The notes under the pieces were generated by a model, which had not been told where the DNA came from, searched no databases, and saw only the letters and a program-made list of their open reading frames with translations. From Sphingopyxis sp. H053 (GTDB lineage: Bacteria > Pseudomonadota > Alphaproteobacteria > Sphingomonadales > Sphingomonadaceae): 64,000 nt of DNA. Positions 25,615 to 34,869 of the stretch are shown piece by piece. The position numbers and the translations under genes were made by a program. Location: NCBI RefSeq assembly GCF_001468225.1, contig NZ_LNRU01000006.1:248001-312000 (forward strand), in the 5' to 3' direction. How positions within the stretch are numbered: the stretch's first letter is position 1; each line of letters starts with the position of its first letter.

Positions 25615-26286
25615 ATGATGCCCATTTCGTTTCCGTCCCGTAAGTTCCTGACCGTGCTGTGCGGCACGGCGGCCATGGCGACGGTGGCGGGCTGCGCGAA
25701 GGACAATGAAATCGACCTCGCAGGCGGCGTCGGCATCACCTCCACCCGCACCGCATGTCCTGCGGTCGCGGTGCCGCTGCACACCGGCGACATCACGCTG
25801 TTCGACCCCGCAACGAGCCGTGATGCGCGCGCTGTCGATGTCGTCGCCGCGATCACCAATGTGACGCCGGTATGCAACGACGCCGCGGAAAAGGTCTACC
25901 AGCTCGCAAGCTTCGACGTGGTCGCGACGCGCCGCGATGCCGGACCCGCGCGCACCGTGACCTTGCCCTATTACGCCACCGTGCTGCAGGGCGGCACCGC
26001 GGTTGTCGCGAAACGGCTGGGCAATGTCGCAGTGACCTTTGCCGAAGGGCAGGTGCGCGGCACTGGTCGTGCGCAGGCTTCGGCCTATGTCGATCGCGCC
26101 GCGGCAACGCTGCCCGCCGACATTCAGGAACGCATCACGCGCAAGCGCAAGGCGGGCGACCAGGACGCGGCGGTCGATCCGCTGAGCCTTCCCGAAGTGC
26201 GCGCCGCGGTGCAGCGGTCGAGCTTCGAACTGCTCGTGGGCTTCCAGCTGACGCAGGAACAGCTCGAATATAACGTCCGACGATAG
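25615..26286 (+). CDS. Uncharacterised lipoprotein
   Basis: 223 aa from ATG 25615 (a second ATG follows directly). The signal peptide ends in a VAGC lipobox at about residue 27. The mature protein has two further Cys (TRTACPAVAV and VTPVCNDAAEK), a predicted beta-rich domain (ARTVTLPYYATVLQGGT), and a charged C-terminal helical part. No known domain is recognised. It is divergent from ispH and stands before argS. Periplasmic or outer-membrane location is inferred from the lipobox. Confidence 0.75.
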   Translation: MMPISFPSRKFLTVLCGTAAMATVAGCAKDNEIDLAGGVGITSTRTACPAVAVPLHTGDITLFDPATSRDARAVDVVAAITNVTPVCNDAAEKVYQLASFDVVATRRDAGPARTVTLPYYATVLQGGTAVVAKRLGNVAVTFAEGQVRGTGRAQASAYVDRAAATLPADIQERITRKRKAGDQDAAVDPLSLPEVRAAVQRSSFELLVGFQLTQEQLEYNVRR

Positions 26287-26418
26287 GGCCGCGGCGGCGC
26301 TGCGGCGCCGTTCGCATCTTCACGCCCCGCGCGCCGATCGGCGACGCGGGGCTTTTCGCGCCCGCCCAGCTGCTATAGGGCGCGCGCAAGACTTTCCTGA
26401 TCGAAGATAGGCCAGCCC

Positions 26419-28146
26419 GTGACCCTGTTCAGCCGCTTTTCCGACCATATCGGCGCCGCGCTCGACGCGCTTGCCGCCCGCGATGCCCTGCCGGGCGGCC
26501 TCGACCGCGGCGCGATCAGCGTCGAGCCGCCGCGCGACCCCGCGCATGGCGACGTCGCGACCAACGCCGCGATGGTGCTCGCGAAACCCGCAGGCATGAA
26601 TCCTCGCGCGCTCGCCGATTTGCTCGTTGCCGAACTCGGCGCGCTGGGCGAAGTGACCGAGGCGAGCGTCGCGGGGCCGGGCTTCATCAACCTGCGTCTC
26701 GTCGATGACAGCTGGCGCGACGAGCTCGCGCTGATCTTCAGCGAGGGCGGCGACTATGGCCGTTCGACGATCGGGCAGGGACGGCGCGTCAACGTCGAAT
26801 ATGTCTCGGCGAACCCGACCGGCCCGATGCATGTCGGCCACTGCCGCGGCGCGGTCGTCGGCGATGCGCTCGCCGCGCTGCTCGAATATGCCGGGCATGA
26901 AGTGATCCGCGAATATTATATCAACGACGCGGGCGCGCAGGTCGATGTGCTCGCGCGCTCGGTGCACATGCGGTATCGTGAAGCGCTCGGCGAGGATATC
27001 GGCGCGATCCCCGAGGGGCTGTATCCGGGCGACTATCTGATGCCGATCGCGGGCAAGCTCGCGGCCGAATATGGCGAGCGCTTCGTCGGCGCGCCCGAAA
27101 GCGCGTGGCTCGGCCTGTTCCGCGCGGAGGCGGTCAGCGCGATGATGGACATGATCCGCGCCGACCTCGCCAAGCTCGGCATCCATCACGACCTGTTCTC
27201 GTCCGAAGCCGAATTGCAGGCCGAGGGCAAACCCGCCGCCGCCGAAAAATGGCTGCGCGATCATGATCTCGTCTACGATGGCCAGCTCGAAGCGCCGAAG
27301 GGCGAAACGCCTGAGGATTGGGAGCCAGTCGAATTGCCACTGTTCCGCTCGACGCAATTCGGCGACGATCAGGACCGCCCGATCAAGAAGTCGGACGGCA
27401 GCTGGACCTATTTCGGCGCCGACCTCGCCTATCATTTCCAGAAGAGCCGGAATGCCGACGAACTGATCGACATCTGGGGCGCCGACCACGCCGGGACGGT
27501 CAAGCGGATCAAGGCCGCGGTCGCCGCGCTTACCGGCGGCAAGACGCGTTTCGACGTCAAACTGGTGCAGATGGTGCGGCTGCTCAAAAATGGCGAGCCG
27601 TTCAAAATGTCGAAGCGCGCGGGCAATTTCGTCACGCTCGCCGATGTCGTCGACGAGGTCGGCAAGGATGCGGTGCGCTTCACGATGCTGACGCGCAAGG
27701 CCGACGCGCAGATGGATTTCGACTTCGCCAAGGTCGTCGAGGCGTCGCGCGACAACCCCGTCTGGTATCTGCAATATGCCAATGCCCGGATTTCGCGGCT
27801 GCGCAAAAAAGCCGCAGATGCAGGGATCGTGCTGCCGGAGCCCGCTCCCGCGCGCCTCAATGCGCATGAATTGGGGCTGGTGAAACTGCTCGCGCAGTTC
27901 CCGCGGATCGTCGAAGCCGCCGCGTCGGCGCGCGAACCGCACCGGATCGCCTTTTACCTTGCCGATGTCGCGGCGGCGTTCCACGCCTGGTACAATCTCG
28001 GCAACGATGACCCCAGTTTGCGCATCGTTCTCGACAATGACCCCGAATTGACCGCGACGCGCCTTTATTTGGCCGACGGAATCGGGCAAGTCATCCGTAA
28101 CGGGCTGTCCCTGATGGGGGTAGAGGCGCTCGAGGAGATGAACTGA
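26419..28146 (+). CDS. argS: Arginyl-tRNA synthetase
   Basis: 575 aa with a GTG start. The class I signature HVGH (about 138-141) sits inside NPTGPMHVGHCRG, and the KMSKR loop is at about 396-400 (FKMSKRAGNFV). The C-terminal DALR domain ends in NGLSLMGVEALEEMN. The stop overlaps the ATG of the SPOR gene by 1 nt. Charges tRNA-Arg. It is the first gene of a long plus-strand run ending with tatC. Confidence 0.96.
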   Translation: MTLFSRFSDHIGAALDALAARDALPGGLDRGAISVEPPRDPAHGDVATNAAMVLAKPAGMNPRALADLLVAELGALGEVTEASVAGPGFINLRLVDDSWRDELALIFSEGGDYGRSTIGQGRRVNVEYVSANPTGPMHVGHCRGAVVGDALAALLEYAGHEVIREYYINDAGAQVDVLARSVHMRYREALGEDIGAIPEGLYPGDYLMPIAGKLAAEYGERFVGAPESAWLGLFRAEAVSAMMDMIRADLAKLGIHHDLFSSEAELQAEGKPAAAEKWLRDHDLVYDGQLEAPKGETPEDWEPVELPLFRSTQFGDDQDRPIKKSDGSWTYFGADLAYHFQKSRNADELIDIWGADHAGTVKRIKAAVAALTGGKTRFDVKLVQMVRLLKNGEPFKMSKRAGNFVTLADVVDEVGKDAVRFTMLTRKADAQMDFDFAKVVEASRDNPVWYLQYANARISRLRKKAADAGIVLPEPAPARLNAHELGLVKLLAQFPRIVEAAASAREPHRIAFYLADVAAAFHAWYNLGNDDPSLRIVLDNDPELTATRLYLADGIGQVIRNGLSLMGVEALEEMN

Positions 28147-28913
28147 TGGCCGGCGACAAGAACGCAGAGCAGGGGGATGCAGGTCTCGGTCTCGATGACG
28201 AGGATCGTCTGCCCTGGCTCGAAGCCGCCGACGGATTCGAGGAGGATGGCGAGGTTTCGCCCGCCCGTCTGCTCGTGATGGTGCTCGGCGGGCTCTTGCT
28301 GATCGGGGTGGTCCTCGGCGGTCTGTGGTGGGTTCAGAATGGCGGCACGCGCAGCGACGGCGAACTGATCGCGGCGCAGGACGGCGACTATAAGGTCGCG
28401 CCGAAGAATGACGGCGCCAAGGCGTTCGAGGGCGAAGGCGATGCCAGCTTCTCCGCCAGCGAAGGCGCCGAACCCGCGGGCAAGGTCGACCCGACGCGCA
28501 TGCCCGAAGAGCCCGCTGTAACGGCTCAAGAACGCGAGGCCGCGGTAAAGAAGGTCGCAGCAGACAAGGCCGCCGCCACGAAAGCCGCTGCCACTAAGGG
28601 GGTGCCGGCGGACAAGGCGAAGCCCGCCGCAGCGCCGGTGAAGACCGCCGACGCTCCCAAGGCCGCTCCGGCATCGGGGGCGGCGATGATCCAGCTCGGC
28701 GCGTTCAGCAGCGACGCCGCGGCGGCGAAGGCATGGACGAACCTGTCGAAGCGCTTTGCCTATCTTGCCGAACTCAACAAATCGGTTTCGCCCGCGAAAG
28801 TCGGCGACGGCACCGTCTATCGGCTGCGCGTCTCGGCAGGGACAGCCGCCAATGCCAAGAATTTGTGCGGAAAATTGCGCGTTGCCGGTGAAAATTGCGT
28901 CGTCGTTCGCTGA
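28146..28913 (+). CDS. SPOR-domain membrane protein
   Basis: 255 aa. Cytoplasmic acidic N-terminus, one membrane helix (about 41-63), a long Ala/Lys/Pro-rich periplasmic linker (around 100-175), and a C-terminal SPOR domain (AMIQLGAFSSDAAAAKAW to the end) that binds denuded septal glycan. This architecture is typical of division proteins such as FtsN or DedD. Overlap with argS and the nagZ gene downstream support a cell-envelope role. Which FtsN-like function it has is not clear. Confidence 0.85.
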   Translation: MAGDKNAEQGDAGLGLDDEDRLPWLEAADGFEEDGEVSPARLLVMVLGGLLLIGVVLGGLWWVQNGGTRSDGELIAAQDGDYKVAPKNDGAKAFEGEGDASFSASEGAEPAGKVDPTRMPEEPAVTAQEREAAVKKVAADKAAATKAAATKGVPADKAKPAAAPVKTADAPKAAPASGAAMIQLGAFSSDAAAAKAWTNLSKRFAYLAELNKSVSPAKVGDGTVYRLRVSAGTAANAKNLCGKLRVAGENCVVVR

Positions 28914-29020
28914 TTCGGCCCGCTTGGCCGCAGACTCTGTTGGTGCAAATCCGTCGCCATGGCATGGTTGCCGCTTGGTCATCGCCTGAGGGGTCGGCGA
29001 TCGATGGAGTTTGATGCACG

Positions 29021-30028
29021 ATGATACCGGCAATTTTCGGCCTGTCGGGCCTGACCCTCACCGACGACGAGCGCGCTTTCTTTCGCGATAGCGATCCCGC
29101 GGGCTATATCCTGTTCGGGCGCAATATCGAAAATCGGGAGCAGCTGCGGCGGCTGACCGATGAACTGCGCGATCTCGACGGGCGCGCCAATCTGCCGATT
29201 CTGATCGATCAGGAGGGCGGGCGCGTGGCGCGCATGCGATCGCCCGAATGGCCGCTTTTCCCGAGCGGTGCGGCGTTCGACGCGCTGTACGATCGCGCGC
29301 CCGCAAGTGCGATCGAAGCCGCCCGGCTCAACGCAATGGCGCTTGCTGCCATGCTGTCCGAGGTTGGGATTACGGTCGACTGCCTGCCGCTGCTCGACGT
29401 GCGTCAGCCGGGTGCGAGCGATGTCATCGGCGACCGCGCGCTCGGCAGCGAGCCGATGCGTGTTGCCGCGCTTGGCCGCGCGATCCTCGGCGGTTTGCAG
29501 GCCGGCGGCGTCGTCGGCATCGTCAAGCATATCCCGGGCCACGGCCGCGCGCTGCTCGACACGCATGAAGCGTTGCCGATCGTCGCCGCGCCCGACCGCG
29601 ATCTCCAGACCGATCTCGCGCCCTTTGCGGCATTGCGCGATGCGGCGATGGCGATGACGTGCCACGTCATCTTCGAGGCGTGGGACCCCGACCGGCCCGC
29701 GACGCTGTCGCCGATCGTCATCGACAGCGTCATCCGCCAGCGTATCGGATTTCACGGGCTGCTGATGACCGACGATCTCGACATGAAGGCACTCTCGGGC
29801 GACGTGCCTTCGCGCGCCGCCGATGCAATTGCTGCAGGGTGTGACATCGCGCTCAACTGCTGGGCGAAGATGGACGATATGGTCGGCATCGCCAATGCGC
29901 TCGACCCGATCAGCACCGTGTCGCGCGCGCGCCTCGAAGGCGCGATGGACCGGATTTCGGGCGACAGCGACGCGCGCGCGTTCGCGACGTTGGTCGACCA
30001 GCGCGACGCGCTGTTGGCGACGGCCTGA
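29021..30028 (+). CDS. nagZ: Beta-N-acetylhexosaminidase NagZ
   Basis: 335 aa glycoside hydrolase family 3 enzyme for peptidoglycan recycling. The conserved KHIPGHGRALLDTHEALP (K169-H170 onward) holds the catalytic His, and the nucleophile Asp lies in MTDDLDMKAL. It removes GlcNAc from anhydromuropeptides in the cytoplasm. It lies 107 bp after the SPOR gene and 6 nt before scpA. Confidence 0.93.
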   Translation: MIPAIFGLSGLTLTDDERAFFRDSDPAGYILFGRNIENREQLRRLTDELRDLDGRANLPILIDQEGGRVARMRSPEWPLFPSGAAFDALYDRAPASAIEAARLNAMALAAMLSEVGITVDCLPLLDVRQPGASDVIGDRALGSEPMRVAALGRAILGGLQAGGVVGIVKHIPGHGRALLDTHEALPIVAAPDRDLQTDLAPFAALRDAAMAMTCHVIFEAWDPDRPATLSPIVIDSVIRQRIGFHGLLMTDDLDMKALSGDVPSRAADAIAAGCDIALNCWAKMDDMVGIANALDPISTVSRARLEGAMDRISGDSDARAFATLVDQRDALLATA

Positions 30029-30034
30029 TCGCCG

Positions 30035-30808
30035 ATGGAGGAATTGCCGCTCGATTTCGAAATCGTACCGGCAGCGCCCGAGCGCGACGACGCCTTGCAG
30101 CTTTCGTTCGAAAGCTGGGAAGGGCCGCTCGACCTTTTGCTCACGCTCGCGCGCAGCCAGAAGGTCGATCTCAAGCAGATTTCGATCCTGGGACTGGTAG
30201 AGCAATATCTGACCTTCATCGCCGAGGCGCGCGAGCTGAAGCTCGAAGTCGCGGCCGATTATCTCGTCATGGCGGCGTGGCTCGCTTATCTTAAATCGGC
30301 GCTGCTGCTTCCCAAGGACCCGCTTGAGGACCCGTCGCCCGACGAACTCGCGTTGCGCCTGCAATTGCGGCTGCAGCGGCTGGCCGCGATGCGCGAGGCG
30401 GCGGCACGGCTGCTCGCGCGCGACCGCGTCGGCCGCGACGTCTTTCTGCGCGCGAAGCCCGAGGGGCTGCGCGACATCAAGGTGCGGCGCTGGGACGCCA
30501 GCCTTTACGATCTCCTTTCGGCCTACGGCCAGGTCAAGCTGCGCTCCGAGCCCGTCGTGCATATGGTGTCGCGGCGCCCGGTGATCACGCTCGACGCGGC
30601 GCTCCATCATCTGCAGAGGATGATCGGCGTAAAGCTCGACTGGGCCGAACTGTCGGATTTCCTGCCGCCCGATTATGACGGCCCGCTGCGCCGCTCGGCG
30701 ATCGCGTCGAGTTTTGTCGCCGCGCTCGAACTGGCGCGGCAGGGGCGCGTCGACCTGAAACAGGAAGGCGCGTTCGAACCTCTTTATCTGAAGGCATCCG
30801 GGGCATGA
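30035..30808 (+). CDS. scpA: Segregation and condensation protein A
   Basis: 257 aa kleisin of the SMC complex. The N-terminal signature SFESWEGPLDLLLTLARSQKVDL is followed by ILGLVEQYL, and the C-terminal winged helix includes ALELARQGRVDLKQEGAFEPLYL. It bridges SMC heads for chromosome compaction. It overlaps scpB by 4 nt (ATGA). Confidence 0.94.
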   Translation: MEELPLDFEIVPAAPERDDALQLSFESWEGPLDLLLTLARSQKVDLKQISILGLVEQYLTFIAEARELKLEVAADYLVMAAWLAYLKSALLLPKDPLEDPSPDELALRLQLRLQRLAAMREAAARLLARDRVGRDVFLRAKPEGLRDIKVRRWDASLYDLLSAYGQVKLRSEPVVHMVSRRPVITLDAALHHLQRMIGVKLDWAELSDFLPPDYDGPLRRSAIASSFVAALELARQGRVDLKQEGAFEPLYLKASGA

Positions 30809-31398
30809 TCGACGATCTCGAACGCGCGATTGAGGCGATGCTGTTCGCGAGCGACACGCCGCTCGACGCGCGGCAGGTTGCGGGGCGGCTGGGCGATGAA
30901 ATGACGCCGGGCGAGGTTCGCGCGATCATCCAGACGATCGCCGCACGCCATGCGGGAAGCGGGATCGAACTCGTCGAGCGCGGCGGGCATTGGCATTTCC
31001 AGACACCTGCCGATCTCGCGCACCTGCTCCGCCGCGAACGCGACGATCCGCGCAAATTATCGCGCGCGGCGGCCGAAGTGCTCGCCATCGTCGCCTATCA
31101 CGAGCCCGTCAGCCGCGCCGAAATCGAGGCGATCCGCGGCGTTCAGACATCGAAGGGCACGCTCGACGTGCTGATGGAGGCCGAATGGGTCGCGCCCGCG
31201 GGGCGGCGCGAGGTGCCGGGACGGCCCCTGATTTACAAGACGACCGACGCGTTCCTGCAACATTTCGGCCTCACGAGCCGCAAGGACCTGCCGGGAATCG
31301 AGGATTTGCGTGCGGCGGGACTGCTCGACCCGGTCGATCTCGCTTTCGAGGAAGCGATGGGCGAACTGGACCTAGTAAAAGACGGCGAAGAGGCTTAG
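30805..31398 (+). CDS. scpB: Segregation and condensation protein B
   Basis: 197 aa; two winged-helix domains with the family segments LFASDTPLDARQVA, EVLAIVAYHEPVSRAEIEAI and RGVQTSKGTLDVLMEAEWV. It binds ScpA in the SMC complex. It overlaps scpA by 4 nt and is followed by tatA after 25 nt. Confidence 0.94.
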   Translation: MIDDLERAIEAMLFASDTPLDARQVAGRLGDEMTPGEVRAIIQTIAARHAGSGIELVERGGHWHFQTPADLAHLLRRERDDPRKLSRAAAEVLAIVAYHEPVSRAEIEAIRGVQTSKGTLDVLMEAEWVAPAGRREVPGRPLIYKTTDAFLQHFGLTSRKDLPGIEDLRAAGLLDPVDLAFEEAMGELDLVKDGEEA

Positions 31399-31423
31399 AT
31401 GACGGCCTCAAGGAGAATTTAAG

Positions 31424-31660
31424 ATGGGTAGCTTCAGCATCTGGCACTGGCTCGTGGTCGGGATTCTTGTCCTGCTGCTGTTCGGCAAGGGCCGTTTTTC
31501 GGACATGATGGGCGATGTCGCCAAAGGCATCAAAAGCTTCAAGAAGGGTATGTCGGAAGACGACGCGCCGACGACGCCCGCACCCAAGCACATCGAGGGC
31601 CAGCGCGCGCCCGATGCCACCCCGATTTCGACCCCGACTGCCGAGCACGACAAGCTCTGA
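31424..31660 (+). CDS. tatA: Twin-arginine translocase subunit TatA
   Basis: 78 aa. N-terminal membrane helix ([14 protein letters not shown]), then [20 protein letters not shown], the TatA amphipathic helix, and an acidic/Pro-rich tail. GGAG lies before the ATG. It forms the pore-like part of the Tat translocon. Start of tatABC, and it may be co-transcribed with scpAB. Confidence 0.95.
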   Translation: MGSFSIWHWLVVGILVLLLFGKGRFSDMMGDVAKGIKSFKKGMSEDDAPTTPAPKHIEGQRAPDATPISTPTAEHDKL

Positions 31661-31692
31661 TCGCCGTCTGCCTGCGGGGGAAGTTTTAGGTC

Positions 31693-32091
31693 ATGTTTGA
31701 CGTCGCGCCGACCGAGTTGCTGCTCGTCGTGTTGGTGGCCTTGGTGGTTATCGGCCCCAAGGATCTGCCCAAGGCGATGCGTTTTGTCGGCAAATGGATG
31801 GCGAAAGCGCGCGGCATGGCGCGCCATTTCCGCTCCGGGCTCGACACGATGATGCGCGAAGCCGAACTCGAAGAGCTTGAAAAGCAATGGCGCGAGCAGA
31901 ATGACGCGATCATGCGCGAATTCCCGCGCATCGACGATGTGAACGCATCGTCCGCGACGTCGTCGGCGAACGCAGAATCGACCGAACCGACGAAGACCGA
32001 ACCCGCGACAGAGGCCGAGATCGACGAGGCCGCGGCTACCAATCCGCCCGAAACGCATGCGATACCGCCGAAGGACGGCCCGCTGCCGTGA
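31693..32091 (+). CDS. tatB: Twin-arginine translocase subunit TatB
   Basis: 132 aa. The N-terminus has the TatB signature ELLLVVLVALVVIGPKDLP and a long amphipathic helix (GMARHFRSGLDTMMREAELEELE), then an acidic Thr/Pro-rich tail. It forms the substrate receptor with TatC. Overlaps tatC by 4 nt. Confidence 0.95.
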   Translation: MFDVAPTELLLVVLVALVVIGPKDLPKAMRFVGKWMAKARGMARHFRSGLDTMMREAELEELEKQWREQNDAIMREFPRIDDVNASSATSSANAESTEPTKTEPATEAEIDEAAATNPPETHAIPPKDGPLP

Positions 32092-32888
32092 CCGAAGAAA
32101 CCGCGACAGATGAGGATGGCGCCGGCGGCAAGATGCCGCTGCTCGATCATCTGATCGAACTGCGTTCGCGCTTGCTGAAATCGCTGATCGCGATCGGCCT
32201 CGCCTTTGGCGTGTGCCTCTATTTTGCCAAGCCGATTTTCGGCATTCTCGTCCAGCCGCTCGTTCGTGCGGGGCAGGGGAAGCTAATCTATACCCAGCTG
32301 TTCGAGGCGTTTTTCGTCGAGATCAAGGTCGCGCTGTTCGCGGCAATGATGATCGCCTTTCCGGTGATCGCGAACCAGCTGTGGAAATTTGTCGCGCCGG
32401 GGCTGTTCAAGCAGGAAAAGCGCGCGCTGCTGCCCTTCCTGCTCGCAACACCGGTGTTGTTCGCAATCGGCGCCAGCTTCGCCTATTTCATCACCATCCC
32501 GATCGCGCTCAAATTCCTGCTCGGATATCAGGGTGACATTGGCGGGATTACGCAGGAAGCGCTGCCTTCGGTCGGCAATTATCTGAGCTTCACGATGCAA
32601 TTCATCATGGCGTTCGGCATCGCGTTCCTGCTGCCGATCCTGTTGATGCTGATCGAGCGGTCGGGGCTGGTCACGCGCGAGCAACTGGTTTCGGCGCGGC
32701 GCTATATGATCGTTGCGGCCTTTGCGATCGCCGCGGTGTTCACGCCGCCCGATATTTTGAGCCAGCTGCTGCTCGCGGTGCCTTTGGTGTTCCTGTACGA
32801 AATGTCGCTGCTCGCGATCTGGTTTACTCAGCGCCGACGCAAAACAGGCGCCGAAGAGGCGCCTGTCGAGCCTCTCGAAGAGGCTTAG
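32088..32888 (+). CDS. tatC: Twin-arginine translocase subunit TatC
   Basis: 266 aa with a GTG start overlapping tatB (GTGA). Six membrane helices; family marks include PLLDHLIELRSRLLKS, FVAPGLFKQEKRALLPF and an FTPPDILSQLLLAVPLVFLYE stretch near helix 6. It recognises twin-arginine signals such as those on the 12577 and 48082 products. Two hairpins fall in its last 45 bases (32844-32884). Confidence 0.95.
   Translation: MTEETATDEDGAGGKMPLLDHLIELRSRLLKSLIAIGLAFGVCLYFAKPIFGILVQPLVRAGQGKLIYTQLFEAFFVEIKVALFAAMMIAFPVIANQLWKFVAPGLFKQEKRALLPFLLATPVLFAIGASFAYFITIPIALKFLLGYQGDIGGITQEALPSVGNYLSFTMQFIMAFGIAFLLPILLMLIERSGLVTREQLVSARRYMIVAAFAIAAVFTPPDILSQLLLAVPLVFLYEMSLLAIWFTQRRRKTGAEEAPVEPLEEA
32844..32884. 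repeat. Tandem hairpins at the tatC 3' end
   Basis: Perfect 9-bp stem ACAGGCGCC/GGCGCCTGT (32844-32852, 32858-32866; 5-nt loop), then a 6-bp stem GCCTCT/AGAGGC (32870-32875, 32879-32884; CGA loop) just before the stop codon. No long U-run follows. They may protect or end the tat mRNA before the opposing entericidin-like gene. Confidence 0.5.
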
Positions 32889-32910
32889 GGTAAGTTAGTC
32901 TCAGTCCCGA

Positions 32911-33039
32911 TTAGTCGATGGCATCGCTGCCAGCTTGACCGACAGATTCGATGTCGCGACCGGCACCCTTTACCGTGTTACAGCCAGCGACCAGAAAGCT
33001 TGCCATCAGGGCGAGAAGGATTGCGCGGTAACTCGTCAT
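32911..33039 (-). CDS. Entericidin A/B-type small lipoprotein
   Basis: Read from the raw sequence: 42 aa, ATG at 33039, TAA at 32911-32913. Signal peptide with VAGC lipobox (Cys20), followed by NTVKGAGRDIESVGQAGSD, the pattern of the entericidin (EcnA/EcnB) family. GAGAGG lies about 9 nt upstream. Such peptides are small membrane lipoproteins tied to stress or programmed-lysis roles in enterobacteria; in alphaproteobacteria the role is unclear. The gene is convergent with tatC. Confidence 0.85.
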   Translation of the reverse strand: MTSYRAILLALMASFLVAGCNTVKGAGRDIESVGQAGSDAID

Positions 33040-33190
33040 ATTTCTACCTCTCAGGATTTGTTGCAAAATGGCCCGGCACGCTTTCGAGGGGGGGGAGGGA
33101 ATGCGGGCCGGGCCAATGTTGCTGAGCAGCGCTGCGGGGGGGCGATGACCGCTGCTCGAAATGGGAAACGACCAAAGCGGCGGATAAGTT

Positions 33191-33225
33191 CCGAAAAAAA
33201 ATTGCGATAATGAATTTTTTTTCGG
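33191..33225. repeat. AT-rich perfect palindrome downstream of mgtE
   Basis: Arms of 13 nt (33191-33203: CCG, eight A, TT; 33213-33225 is the exact inverse) with a 9-nt loop. This is a striking AT-rich island in GC-rich DNA. It is 37 bp after the mgtE stop, so it may be the mgtE terminator. It could also be a protein-binding site upstream of the entericidin-like gene. Confidence 0.55.
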
Positions 33226-33261
33226 GTCTTTTTGAATCGCTTGAATTTCAGCGACTTGCCT

Positions 33262-34713
33262 TCAGAGAGAGGTCAATCCGCTGAGCACGGCGAGGCCCAG
33301 GAAGGCCAAAAATCCCATGGAATCGGTCGTCATCGTGACAAAAATGGAACTCGCAACCGCGGGATCCTGATCAAGTCGATCGAGCAGCAGGGGGATCGCG
33401 ACCCCGGCGACACCGGCAACGAAGATATTCACGACCATCGCCGCGGCGATGACGGCGCCAAGCTGCGGATTGGCGAACCATAGCGCAGTCGCGGTCCCCG
33501 CGATTAGGGCTATCGTCCCGCCGTTGAGCAACGCGATCTTCATTTCGCGCCAGATCGCACGCCAGCTGTTCGAGTCGGTGAGCTGGTTCATCGCGAGTGC
33601 ACGCACGGTGACCGCCAGCGTCTGCGTGCCCGCATTGCCGCCGACGCCCGCGACGATCGGCATCAATGCCGCCAGCGCGACCATATGCTCGATCGCGCCG
33701 CCGAAAAATCCGACGATCGACGAAGCGAGCAGCGCGGTGCCAAGGTTGGCGATCAGCCAGCGCACCCGCGCGCTGTATGTCTCGCGGATCGGTTCGTTGA
33801 TGTCGCCGTCGCCCGCGCCCGACAGGCGCAAAATGTCCTCGCCCGCCTCTTCCTGAATGATGTGGACGACGTCGTCGACCGTGATCATGCCGACGAGCCT
33901 GCCGCCCTTGTCGACCACCGCGGCGGAGATCAGCGCATATTTCTGGAAGCGCAGCGCAACCTCTTCCTGATCCATGTCGACCGGGATCAGCGTCTGCTCG
34001 CGTTTCATCACGTCGCTGATCGCGATGTCGCGCGGGGTACGGAGGATCCAGCTCAGCTGGCACGTGCCGACCGGGCGGTGCCGCGGGTCGACGACGTAAA
34101 TTTCCCAGAAGTCGCTGGTGAGGTCTGCATCTTCGCGTAGCCGGTCGATCACGTCGCCGACGGTCACATGTTCGGGCACCGCGACCAGATCGCGCTGCAT
34201 CAGGCGCCCGGCGGATTCCTCGGGGAAGGAGAGGGCATCCTCGATCGCGGCGCGATCTTCGGGCTCCATCGCCTGGAGAACGGCCTGCTGCTCGTCCTCC
34301 TCCATATCCTCGATGATTGCGACGGCGTCGTCGGTATCGAGTTCGGACGCGAGTTCGGCGACTTGCTCCGGCGCGAGAAGATCGATCAGTTCCTCGCGGA
34401 CATAATCGTTCATTTCCGCCAGCACGTCGGCGGACAGCATGTCGCCGAGCACCGCGGCGAGCATTGGGCGCTCGTCGGCGCGCGCGAGTTCGAACAGGTC
34501 GGCGATGTCGGCGGGGTGGAGGCGGCCGATCCGTTCGCGCGCCGCTTCACCTTCGCCGGCTTCGGCCAACTCGATCACGTCGCGCACGAATTCGGGCCTC
34601 AGCCGGTCGTCTTCGTCGAGTTCGGTGTCGGTTTCGCGTGCCGGTTGTTCGCGGTCGCGGTCATCGGCGATGACAACATCTTCCGGCGGCAGGGATTCTT
34701 CGCGTTTATCCAT
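33262..34713 (-). CDS. mgtE: Magnesium transporter MgtE
   Basis: 483 aa. N-terminal superhelical domain (LHPADIADLFE, about 65-75), two CBS domains (about 175-300), and a C-terminal five-helix channel domain with the conserved LMPIVAGVGGNAGTQTLAVTVRALA stretch. It is a Mg2+-gated Mg2+ channel in the inner membrane. The acidic N-terminal tail (about 40 residues) is longer than in Thermus MgtE. Probably monocistronic. Confidence 0.94.
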   Translation of the reverse strand: MDKREESLPPEDVVIADDRDREQPARETDTELDEDDRLRPEFVRDVIELAEAGEGEAARERIGRLHPADIADLFELARADERPMLAAVLGDMLSADVLAEMNDYVREELIDLLAPEQVAELASELDTDDAVAIIEDMEEDEQQAVLQAMEPEDRAAIEDALSFPEESAGRLMQRDLVAVPEHVTVGDVIDRLREDADLTSDFWEIYVVDPRHRPVGTCQLSWILRTPRDIAISDVMKREQTLIPVDMDQEEVALRFQKYALISAAVVDKGGRLVGMITVDDVVHIIQEEAGEDILRLSGAGDGDINEPIRETYSARVRWLIANLGTALLASSIVGFFGGAIEHMVALAALMPIVAGVGGNAGTQTLAVTVRALAMNQLTDSNSWRAIWREMKIALLNGGTIALIAGTATALWFANPQLGAVIAAAMVVNIFVAGVAGVAIPLLLDRLDQDPAVASSIFVTMTTDSMGFLAFLGLAVLSGLTSL

Positions 34714-34869
34714 CGCGCGGTCCTCCCTGAAAGTTGCGGCGTTCGAGCTTTCCCCTAGTGCTGCGGCCCGCGGATAGCAACGCCGCGAACGCCTTTTCGC
34801 GATTTAATGCGTGGCTTTGGCCGCCGCCCCGGCTATGGGACCGCCAACATAGACCGCAGGAGTTCTACC

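Noticed and set aside
25554-25643. 29-codon ORF starting before and ending inside the lipoprotein gene at 25615
   Set aside because: No ribosome site, ends in another frame of a well-supported gene; a leader peptide is possible but unsupported.
33087-33140. G-runs (eight and seven G) in the region upstream of the entericidin-like gene, considered as a G-quadruplex
   Set aside because: Only two clear runs, too far apart for a standard quadruplex.
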